64,000 bases of DNA from Microbispora oryzae. GTDB taxonomy: Bacteria > Actinomycetota > Actinomycetes > Streptosporangiales > Streptosporangiaceae. A program made the translations under genes and the position numbers. Positions 16,230-23,675 of the stretch are shown piece by piece; within the stretch, counting starts at the first letter, position 1, and each line of letters starts with the position of its first letter. The stretch lies in assembly GCF_017896165.1 (NCBI RefSeq), contig NZ_JAFCNB010000016.1, positions 118,493 to 182,492 on the forward strand, given 5' to 3'. The notes beneath the pieces are model-generated. The model worked only from the letters and a program-made list of their open reading frames with translations, did no database searches and was not told where the DNA came from.

Positions 16230-18548
16230 TCAGCCGGTGCGCAGCGCCGGCACGGGCGCGTACGTCTCGGGGTCGAGCAGGTCGACGCGTGCCGCGCCGA
16301 TGTCGAAGTACAGTCCGGCGAGCCGCAGCTGTCCCGCACGCACCAGTTCGTCCACGAACGGGTACGTGCGCAGGTTGTCGAGCTGCTGGATCACGTTGAC
16401 CCGGCAGAGCCGGTCGAGCGGACCCCCGTCGTCGTCCTCCGCGGGCGTTGCGACGAAGCGGGCGAGGCTCTGCCTGCCGTGCCGCAGCCAGCCGCGCAGC
16501 GCGGGCAGGTCCGGCACCTCGCCCAGCAGCGCGGTCATCGCCCCGCAGCCGGAGTGACCGCACACCGTGATGGTCCGCACGCCCAGGATCCGCACGGCGT
16601 ACTCGACCGCGGAGCCCACAGAATCGTCCGGCGGCAGGCTCGACGCCCGGGGCACGAGGTTGCCGACGTTCCTGACGGTGAACAGGTCGCCGGGCCCGCT
16701 CGCGGTGATGATGTTGGGTACGATCCGCGAGTCGGCGCACGTGATGAACAGGTGCGACGGCGACTGCGTCCGCGCCATTCGGTGCAGCAGCGGCCGGACG
16801 AGCGGCGCCGTCCGCCGCTGGAACTCCCGCATGCCGCTCACCAGATCGGGGACGGCGGCCGAGGCCGGGGTGGCTGCCCCCGTCGCGGTCTCCGTCGTAG
16901 TCTCCGTCGCAGTCTCCGTCGCAGTCTCCGTGGCGTCCCCTGCCGCCGCCGCTGTCGCCGCTCCGGGCGGCGTCCCGTCGAGCTGGGGACGTCCCTGAGA
17001 GTGGCGCCGGTAGCTCCACGGCAGCCAGCCCCGGTCGTGCGAGGGAGCGAGACGCGCGGGGTACAGCCCGGCGCCGCCCACCGCCGCCGCGTACCACTCG
17101 CCGTGCACCTCGTCGATGTCGATCGTGCCGCCCGCGCGTTCGTGGTCGAGCCGCCAGGCGTGCAGCGCCTCGAAGGCGGCGTTGTCCATGAAGTCGAGGT
17201 TCAGGTCGAGCTCCACCGCCGATCCGGGCGGGACCGCGGCGAGCGCCTCGGTCAGGCGTGGCACGCCGAGGAACGTCAGCGAACCGGTCACGACGATCCG
17301 CCAGCACCGGTCGCCCTCCGGGCGCACGACCACCTCGACGCGGGCGAGGCGGCGCAGCGAGAGCAGCGCGGCGAGGGCGAGCCCGATGGCCACGCCCTCG
17401 GCCAGGCCGATGAGCACGACGCCCCCCATCGTCGTGACGTAGACCGGCACCTCCCGGTGCCCGCGCAGGTTGCGCACATGAGCGAGGTTGATCATCTGGA
17501 CGCCGATGAACACCAGCAGCGCGGCCAGGGCGGCCAGCGGGATGAGCGCGATCAGCCAGGCGAACACCACGGTGAACAGCAGCACCCAGACGCCGTGCAG
17601 CACGGTCGACCAGCGGCTGCGGGCGCCCGCCCGCGCGTTGGTGGTGGTGCGGACGACGACTCCCGCCACCGGGAGGCCGCCCAGGGCGCCGGACACGACG
17701 TTGGCCAGGCCCTGCGCCGCCAGCTCACGGTCGAGGTCGGCTCGCGGCCCGTCGTGCATCCGGTTGGTGGCGACGCAGGTGAGCAGCGACTCCACTCCGG
17801 CGAGGAGGGCGACGAGCAGGACGGCCGACGCGATGGCGTGCCAGTCGCCCTTGGGCATGACCGGGCCGAGCACGGAGGAGAAACCGCCGCCGAGGTCGAC
17901 CCGGGTGGCGTCCCAGCCGAGGACGGCGGCCGTGACGGTCGCGCCGATGAGGGCGGCCAGTGGGGCGGGCACGGTGCGCAGCCGCGGCAGCCGGGCCCAG
18001 ACGACCAGGATCGCGATGGTGAGCACGCCGGTCATGACGGCGTGGTTGTGGTTGTTCGCGATCTGCGACGGCAACTGCAGGATGTTCTCCAGCGCCGACC
18101 GCTGGGGGGTGCCGCCCAGCACGACGTGGAGCTGCGAGAGCGCGATCACGGCGCCGACGCCGGCGAGCATCCCGTGGACGACGGCGGGGGAGACCCCGAG
18201 CGCCGCCCGGGCCACCCGCAGACCGCCCAGCACGACCTGGACGATCCCGGCGAGCAGGGTGATGGTGCAGGTGGCCCGCCAGCCGTAGGTGTGCACGAGG
18301 TCGGCCACGACCAGCGCCAGCCCGGCGGCGGGGCCGCTCACCTGTACCACGCTCCCGCCGAGCGCCCCGGCCAGGACGCCGCCCACGACGGCGGCGACCA
18401 GACCGGCGGCCACGGGCGCGCCAGACGCCACGGCGACACCGAGTGAAAGCGGGACCGCCACGAGGAAGACGACCAGCGAGGCGGGCACGTCGTGCCGGAG
18501 GACGGACCTCCAGTCGCGCTCTGGAGTTGTACCACTACGCAGGGTCAT
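16230..18548 (-). CDS. SulP-family anion transporter fused to beta-carbonic anhydrase
   Basis: 772 residues in three parts. Residues about 12-400 are a SulP transporter with some 11 membrane segments (SGPAAGLALV in the conserved N-terminal signature region). About 420-500 is a STAS-like domain (VVTGSLTFLGVP). About 580-772 is a beta-carbonic anhydrase: CADSR (Cys-x-Asp-x-Arg, about 604) and CGHSGCG (about 664) supply the zinc ligands and the Asp-Arg dyad. A flexible linker with Thr-Glu repeats joins them. SulP-CA fusions are thought to import bicarbonate (or sulfate) and interconvert it with CO2 at the inner membrane face. The start ATG is preceded by no other good choice. Confidence 0.93.
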   Translation of the reverse strand: MTLRSGTTPERDWRSVLRHDVPASLVVFLVAVPLSLGVAVASGAPVAAGLVAAVVGGVLAGALGGSVVQVSGPAAGLALVVADLVHTYGWRATCTITLLAGIVQVVLGGLRVARAALGVSPAVVHGMLAGVGAVIALSQLHVVLGGTPQRSALENILQLPSQIANNHNHAVMTGVLTIAILVVWARLPRLRTVPAPLAALIGATVTAAVLGWDATRVDLGGGFSSVLGPVMPKGDWHAIASAVLLVALLAGVESLLTCVATNRMHDGPRADLDRELAAQGLANVVSGALGGLPVAGVVVRTTTNARAGARSRWSTVLHGVWVLLFTVVFAWLIALIPLAALAALLVFIGVQMINLAHVRNLRGHREVPVYVTTMGGVVLIGLAEGVAIGLALAALLSLRRLARVEVVVRPEGDRCWRIVVTGSLTFLGVPRLTEALAAVPPGSAVELDLNLDFMDNAAFEALHAWRLDHERAGGTIDIDEVHGEWYAAAVGGAGLYPARLAPSHDRGWLPWSYRRHSQGRPQLDGTPPGAATAAAAGDATETATETATETTTETATGAATPASAAVPDLVSGMREFQRRTAPLVRPLLHRMARTQSPSHLFITCADSRIVPNIITASGPGDLFTVRNVGNLVPRASSLPPDDSVGSAVEYAVRILGVRTITVCGHSGCGAMTALLGEVPDLPALRGWLRHGRQSLARFVATPAEDDDGGPLDRLCRVNVIQQLDNLRTYPFVDELVRAGQLRLAGLYFDIGAARVDLLDPETYAPVPALRTG
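16888..16935. repeat. 12-bp tandem repeat in SulP-CA linker
   Basis: Four head-to-tail copies of GTCTCCGTCGCA-like units (two exact, two with 1-3 changes) encode the Thr-Glu-Thr-Ala linker repeats between the STAS and carbonic anhydrase domains. Copy number could vary between strains without breaking the frame. Confidence 0.85.
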
Positions 18549-18600
18549 GTGGCGACCATACGACAGCAGCCGCTGGGCCTTCAGGCAAGCAGAGGGAAAA

Positions 18601-20592
18601 TCACCGGTAGTAGTCGGGATAGTCGCTGTCGGGATTGCGGTGGCGGCTGCCCCGCCGTGCGGTGGTCGACTCGGACGTGTCGCCGTACAGCTCGTCGTAG
18701 GGCGACTGACCCTCCGCGGGGGGCTGCGGCCACGACGCCTGCGCGCCCGGGTCGGCCGGCTGCCCCTGCTGCTGGTCGTACCCGTAGTAGCGCTGGCCGG
18801 ACGGGGCGTCGTAGCCGGCCGACTCGTACGGCGAGGCCGGGCGGGCGGGGCCGCTCGGGACGCCGGTGCCGGCGTCGCGGCCCCCGAGTGCGTCGGAGTC
18901 GTCGATCGTCGCCCAGCCGGCGCTGACCTCGTAGGAGGAGGACGACGTGGGAACGGGCGACGACGGGACGGCGCCGGGAGCCGTCGGCTCGCCACCGGGG
19001 TATCCCGTCGCGTAACCGTCGTACGTGGGCGTCTGGTAGGTGTCGGCGTTGGGCCAGGAGGAGGGCGCTCGCGGCGGCTCGGGGTCGTCGAGCACGTCCC
19101 GGACCGCGGGCCACCCGCCGGACGAGGGGGTCGGCGTGGCGGCCGCCGGGGGATAGTCGCCGGCCGCGGGCCAGCCGCGGTCGGGGGTGGCCGCCGGGTC
19201 GGCCGGAATCGCCGGGTGGATCGGGGTGATGCCGCCCGGGGGCGGCGTGAGGTAGGACGAGCCCGTGGAGCCGGGGGCGGTGTCGTAGGTGTCGCCGCGC
19301 GGCGCGTCGTAGGCGTTCCACGTGTCGAAGGACCCCGCAACCGGTGTGCCGAGGGCGTCCGCCGGGGTGCGGGCGGCCGGGGGCGCAGACGGAGACGTCC
19401 TCTCGAACGGGCCGGTCTCACGCGTGGCGTCGAAAGGCCCGGTGCTCTGAGTGGAGTCGAACGAACCGCCGCCGGTCGAGTCGTACGAGCGGGTCGTGTC
19501 ATAGGACGCCGCGCCCTCGCGGGGACCGGCGGCGTCGAGCGAGCCGAGGACGAACATGCCGGTGGTGGGCGGCGGCGAGGTCGTCTCGAACGGCCCGGTG
19601 CCGCCGACGGCGTCGAACGGGCCGCTCGCGCGGGGCGACTCCGCCTCGGGCGTGGACGAGCCGCGGCGGCCGCCCGGCCGTCCCGGCCTCGACGGGCGCG
19701 CGGGCCGTGAGGGGCGGGCGGGGCGCGAGGGGGCCGCCAGAGGGTCGGTCCCCTGCGCCGCGTCGAACGAGCCGCTCGTCGTGCCGGTCGCGCTCGCGGC
19801 CGCCGGGCTCTCACCCGGGGACGTCGCCGCGGAGCGCCGCCGGCCACGGCCCGGCGCGGCGCCCCGGTCGCCCGTGTCGAACGGGCCGGTGGACGGCGCG
19901 GTCGCGGTGGAGCCCGCCCCGCCGAGCGGGTCGGGCGTGGGGGCGGAGAACGTGACGGTCTTCTGGTCGGCGAGGGCGGAGGCCGAGGGGACGGGACGGA
20001 CCGGATCCACCAGGTCGGCGAGGCCGCCGGGAGGCCGCTGCGGCAGCGGGGCCTGGACGGTGACGGCGTCCGCGTCGGCCTGCCGGACGGGATCCGCGGG
20101 CCCGGCGGAGTCCGCGGACGGGCCGGAAGGGTCGGAGACGGGCCGGGGCGCACCCACCCTGGCCGCGATGCTGCCGCCGAAGCCGCCGTCGTCGGCGCGG
20201 ACCCGCGACCAGTAGTCGTCGTCGTAGTCGTCCGGCTCGCCCCACTCGTCCACGCCACGACGGCCGCGCGCCTGGGGCGGCTGTTTGCCCCCGCGCGGGG
20301 CGGGACGGGCCTGCCGGCCTCCGGGACGGCCCGCGGGGCGCGCCGGCCCGGACCGCTGCTTGTCGGCGTTCCGGTCGGCCGGCTCCTCGAAGGCGTCGAA
20401 GCCCTGGGGGAAGCTCTCGAAGAAGGTCTCCTCGGCGGGCCGCCGGGGCTTGGGCCCCTTGTTCTCCGCCATCGCCTTAATACGATCCGCCGAGAGCGCG
20501 CTCTCCCTGCGGTTCATCGACCGCATGCCCAGCGCCACGACCAGCAGCACAAGGAGCACGACGGCGACAAGACCCGAAATGACCGCAGTCAT
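18601..20592 (-). CDS. Single-pass membrane protein with long disordered G-P-F-D repeat region
   Basis: 663 residues. Residues about 3-22 are a membrane segment with a very short N-terminus, so the remainder is probably cytoplasmic. From about residue 60 on it is low-complexity (Pro, Ser, Thr, Gly, Asp, Ala). Between about 240 and 425 a short motif recurs about nine times: Ser/Thr-Gly-Pro-Phe-Asp/Glu (for example TGPFDTG, SGPFDAV, TGPFETT, TGPFERT) with Gly-Ser-Phe-Asp variants. The tail is Tyr-rich (YYGYDQQQ, DYPDYYR). I do not recognise a family. Such spaced aromatic motifs suggest multivalent binding or scaffolding. It is 52 bp upstream of the SulP-CA gene on the same strand? No: it precedes that gene in genome order on the minus strand, being transcribed first. 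Confidence 0.75.
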   Translation of the reverse strand: MTAVISGLVAVVLLVLLVVALGMRSMNRRESALSADRIKAMAENKGPKPRRPAEETFFESFPQGFDAFEEPADRNADKQRSGPARPAGRPGGRQARPAPRGGKQPPQARGRRGVDEWGEPDDYDDDYWSRVRADDGGFGGSIAARVGAPRPVSDPSGPSADSAGPADPVRQADADAVTVQAPLPQRPPGGLADLVDPVRPVPSASALADQKTVTFSAPTPDPLGGAGSTATAPSTGPFDTGDRGAAPGRGRRRSAATSPGESPAAASATGTTSGSFDAAQGTDPLAAPSRPARPSRPARPSRPGRPGGRRGSSTPEAESPRASGPFDAVGGTGPFETTSPPPTTGMFVLGSLDAAGPREGAASYDTTRSYDSTGGGSFDSTQSTGPFDATRETGPFERTSPSAPPAARTPADALGTPVAGSFDTWNAYDAPRGDTYDTAPGSTGSSYLTPPPGGITPIHPAIPADPAATPDRGWPAAGDYPPAAATPTPSSGGWPAVRDVLDDPEPPRAPSSWPNADTYQTPTYDGYATGYPGGEPTAPGAVPSSPVPTSSSSYEVSAGWATIDDSDALGGRDAGTGVPSGPARPASPYESAGYDAPSGQRYYGYDQQQGQPADPGAQASWPQPPAEGQSPYDELYGDTSESTTARRGSRHRNPDSDYPDYYR

Positions 20593-20775
20593 AGCACCAC
20601 CCTCAAGGCCATGGCCTTCCTGCGGCGCCGGTGAGGTCGCGTGGCCGTCGACGCGACCTGTCCCCGCCGGTCACCTGCGCTCAGCAATTGGTTCCGATTC
20701 TGCTCGACCACAATGACCGTTGTCACACAGTAGGCGAAGTTTGGTGTAGCACGGCTGGCTCCGGTCTTCAGCATG

Positions 20776-21312
20776 TCACTCGATCGTGTCCGCCGTGAGG
20801 CGTCCGCGGGCGATGGTGTGCCCGGCGATGCTCCGGAGCGTGTCCGCGAGCGAGGCGTCCTGCGCGAGGTTGAGCTTCGCGTTGAGGGCGTAAACGGTGA
20901 AGCGGTAGTTGCCGTCCGTCTCGCAGGGGGGCGCGTAGCCCGCCTTGCCATATGTCGTCCTGCCCTGGTGGGCGCCCCGGGGCACATCGTCCTCGGCGAG
21001 CTCCGTGGTGTTCGGGTCGATGTCGAACACGACCCAGTGCACCGCCGAGCCCGTACGGGGATTGTTGTCGTCGACGACGAGGGCGACCGACTTGGCGCCC
21101 GAGGTCCCCGACCAGCGCAGAGGCGGATTGCCCTGGCCGCCCTTGCAGGAATAGTCATGCGGCAGCGGGGCGCCGTCCCGGAACCGGGGGCTCGACACGC
21201 TGATCACATCGAGATTCCTCGGCGACCCGCCGCCCAGGATTCCACAACCCGACGCCGTCAGCGCGACCGCCACGATGGTGGCGGCGACCGCTGGCTTTCT
21301 CGGCGACCCCAT
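20776..21312 (-). CDS. YbhB/YbcL (PEBP/Raf-kinase-inhibitor-like) lipoprotein
   Basis: 178 residues from the ATG giving a signal peptide: MGSPRK, hydrophobic core, and lipobox Ala-Ser-Gly-Cys at about residue 21. The mature part is a PEBP fold with DYSCKGGQGNPPLRWSG, VVDDNNP and HWVVFDID motifs that form the anion-binding pocket in this family. The domain binds phospholipid-like or phosphate ligands; the bacterial role is unclear. It is exported and anchored to the outer face of the membrane. About 180 bp of non-coding DNA separate it from the next gene. Confidence 0.9.
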   Translation of the reverse strand: MGSPRKPAVAATIVAVALTASGCGILGGGSPRNLDVISVSSPRFRDGAPLPHDYSCKGGQGNPPLRWSGTSGAKSVALVVDDNNPRTGSAVHWVVFDIDPNTTELAEDDVPRGAHQGRTTYGKAGYAPPCETDGNYRFTVYALNAKLNLAQDASLADTLRSIAGHTIARGRLTADTIE

Positions 21313-21565
21313 GCTGGATGATGCTACGCGGAATGAAATGGTGCCCCGACCGGTTCGCGCCGATCCGTTCGGGTGCTCAGGCCCGGTCAGGCCCCTCACC
21401 TGCTCCCATGTGCTCGGGTATGACTTGCGGCACTCAGGCCGAGCTGCCGCAGACGAGCTTTACCACACCTTCCCGCGCGCCGCCGTGCGGGGCCGTCGCT
21501 TCCGGCGGCGTCCGGCCGGTCGGCGGGGCGCTGACGGCCGGGGCCCGACCTTCTAGGGTGACAGT

Positions 21566-22081
21566 GTGAGAGGTCCGCTGCGGGATCCCGCCCTTCGCGT
21601 ATCCCGTCGCGCCGTCGTGCTGTGGCTGATCGAGGCCATCACCGGGTTCGTCCTGCTGGTCGGCGCGGCGGCCGGGGTGGCGCTGTGGGTGGACGGCGCG
21701 GACTGGCCGGGCGCGGCCGGGTGGCTGTCGCACCACGCCTGGACGCTGCCCGCGGCCGTCGGGGCCGTCCTGCTCCCGTTCGTGGTCGTGGAGCCGCCAC
21801 TGCGGTACGCGGTGCACCGGTGGGAGCTGTCCGGCGACGTCCTGTACGCCAGGTCGGGCTGGCTGAGCAGGGAGTGGGTGTTCGTGCCCGTCAGCAGGAT
21901 CCAGACCGTGGACACCGCTCAGGGCTGGTACGAGCGGGTTCTCCGGCTGGCGACGCTGCGCGTCCGGACGGCCTCGCACGCCGGCTCGTCCACCATCATC
22001 GGCCTGGACGACCACGTGGCGGGCCGTCTCGCCGAGGAGCTCGCCCGCCGCGCCGAGCAGCTCAGGGACGACGCGACGTGA
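21566..22081 (+). CDS. PH-domain membrane protein (YdbS-like)
   Basis: 171 residues, GTG start. Two membrane segments (about 17-43 and 55-75) are followed by a bacterial PH2 domain including RYAVHRWEL, LYARSGWL and VSRIQTVDTAQGWYERVLRLATLRVRTA. This is the small partner of the YdbS/YdbT pair widespread in Firmicutes and actinobacteria; in Bacillus the pair confers resistance to certain bacteriocins, and function here is unknown. The stop overlaps the start of the next gene (GTGA), so they are coupled. Confidence 0.9.
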   Translation: MRGPLRDPALRVSRRAVVLWLIEAITGFVLLVGAAAGVALWVDGADWPGAAGWLSHHAWTLPAAVGAVLLPFVVVEPPLRYAVHRWELSGDVLYARSGWLSREWVFVPVSRIQTVDTAQGWYERVLRLATLRVRTASHAGSSTIIGLDDHVAGRLAEELARRAEQLRDDAT

Positions 22082-23646
22082 CCGGCCCCGCGGTCCCGCC
22101 GCCCGGCGGGCGTCCCGCAGGGGCCCCGGGCGGTCCGCCGCCTCCGGGACACGAGCCGGGGGCCCACCGGCTGAGCCCCCGCCTCCTGCTCATCGACCCG
22201 ATCCGCCTGCTGCCCTCGCTGGTCGTGCCGCTCGCGGGGGTGCTGGTCGCGGGCGGCTTCTCGGCCGCGTCGTTCGGCTGGGCGGCGGTCGGCGTGGCCG
22301 GCGCCGTCGTGTACTCGCTGCTGCGCTGGGCGACGTTCACCTACCGGGTGACCCCTGACCGCATCGAGCTCACCAAGTCGTTCGTCGGCCGGTCGGTCCG
22401 CGCCATCCCGCTCGAACGCATCCGTGGTGTCGACGTCACCGCCTCGCCGCTGCACCGGCTGCTCGGGCTCGCCGTACTCAAACTCGACACGGGCGCGGGC
22501 GGGGAAGACGAGGAGGGCGTGCTCGACGCCCTCACCCGCGAGCGGGCCGAGGCGCTGCGGGGGGTCCTGCTCGTCCGCCGGCCCGGTCCGTCCGCCGTGC
22601 CTGACTCGGGCGCCGCACCTCCACCGGCGCCGGAACGGCTGCACGCGCGTGTCCCGAGGACGTGGCTCGGGTACGGCCCCCTGTCCGGCGCCTACCTGCT
22701 GACGCCGTTCGCGCTGCTCGCGGGGGCGATCGGCCTGATCGTCCAGTGGGGAGACGAGTTCGGTCTGTCCGAGCGGACCGCCAGGCACGCCCTGGAGTGG
22801 GCCTGGGACCGTCCTTACCTGCTCCTCATGGCGGCCGTTCTGCTCGTGCTCGCCATGCCGCTCGCCGGTGGCGTGCTGTACGCCGTATTCAACTGGGACT
22901 TCACCCTCCGCTCCCGCGACGGATACCTGGTCGCCGAGCGCGGCCTGCTCACCCGCCGCACCGTGTCGCTGGAGCGTCGCCGCGTCCGGGGGTACGAGCT
23001 GGCCGACGGGCTGATCGAGCGCCGGGCCGGGCTCGTCCGGATGTGGGCTCTGGTGACCGGCCTCGGCGATTCGTCGACGAGGGGCCAGTTGCTGCCGGTC
23101 ACGCCGCGGGCCTTCGCGGAGTGGGTGGCGGCCGACGTCGCCGGGCCGTTCCACGTCACGCTGCGCCCACACCCGCGGGGGGCGCTGCGGCGCAGGTTGT
23201 TCCGGGCCGTCGTGCCCTGGATCGCCGTCGCCCTCGCCGGGCTCGCGCTGGGCTGGCGAACGCTCGCCGTGGTCGCGCTGATCCCGGCCGTGCTCGGCGT
23301 CCCTCTCGCGTACGACCGATATCGGAGCCTGGGGCACGGTCACGACGGGATGCGGCTGTCCGTCCGGTCCGGGTCGCTGAGGCGGGCGCAGGCCGTCGTG
23401 GAGCGCCGCGCGGTGGTCGGGTGGCGGATCAGGCAGACCGTGTTCCAGCGCCGGTCCGGCCTGGTCACCGTAGTGGCGGGCGTCGGCGCGGGCAGCGGCG
23501 GCTACGCGGCGGTCGACACAGGGGAGGAACAGGGCGTCACCTTCGCCGCGGAGGTGACGCCCGAATGGCTCCGGCCCTTCCTCAGCTCCGCTCCCGGTGC
23601 GTTGGGCGGGTCCGGTGGTCCGGATGGCGGAGACGCGGCGGGCTGA
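22078..23646 (+). CDS. Large PH-domain membrane protein (YdbT-like)
   Basis: 522 residues from the GTG overlapping the previous stop. A short Pro/Gly-rich N-terminus leads to three repeats of a pattern: a pair of membrane segments followed by a bPH2 domain. The repeats are visible as TYRVTPDRIELTKSFVGR...IPLERIRGVDV, SRDGYLVAERGLLTRRTVSLERRRVRGYE and a third near GMRLSVRSGSLRRAQAVVERRAVVGW. It pairs with the preceding small PH protein as YdbS/YdbT. A likely membrane-remodelling or envelope-protection complex; that role is inferred from the Bacillus homologues. Confidence 0.9.
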   Translation: MTGPAVPPPGGRPAGAPGGPPPPGHEPGAHRLSPRLLLIDPIRLLPSLVVPLAGVLVAGGFSAASFGWAAVGVAGAVVYSLLRWATFTYRVTPDRIELTKSFVGRSVRAIPLERIRGVDVTASPLHRLLGLAVLKLDTGAGGEDEEGVLDALTRERAEALRGVLLVRRPGPSAVPDSGAAPPPAPERLHARVPRTWLGYGPLSGAYLLTPFALLAGAIGLIVQWGDEFGLSERTARHALEWAWDRPYLLLMAAVLLVLAMPLAGGVLYAVFNWDFTLRSRDGYLVAERGLLTRRTVSLERRRVRGYELADGLIERRAGLVRMWALVTGLGDSSTRGQLLPVTPRAFAEWVAADVAGPFHVTLRPHPRGALRRRLFRAVVPWIAVALAGLALGWRTLAVVALIPAVLGVPLAYDRYRSLGHGHDGMRLSVRSGSLRRAQAVVERRAVVGWRIRQTVFQRRSGLVTVVAGVGAGSGGYAAVDTGEEQGVTFAAEVTPEWLRPFLSSAPGALGGSGGPDGGDAAG

Positions 23647-23675
23647 GGACGCCGCCGGACACACCGGTCGCGGGC

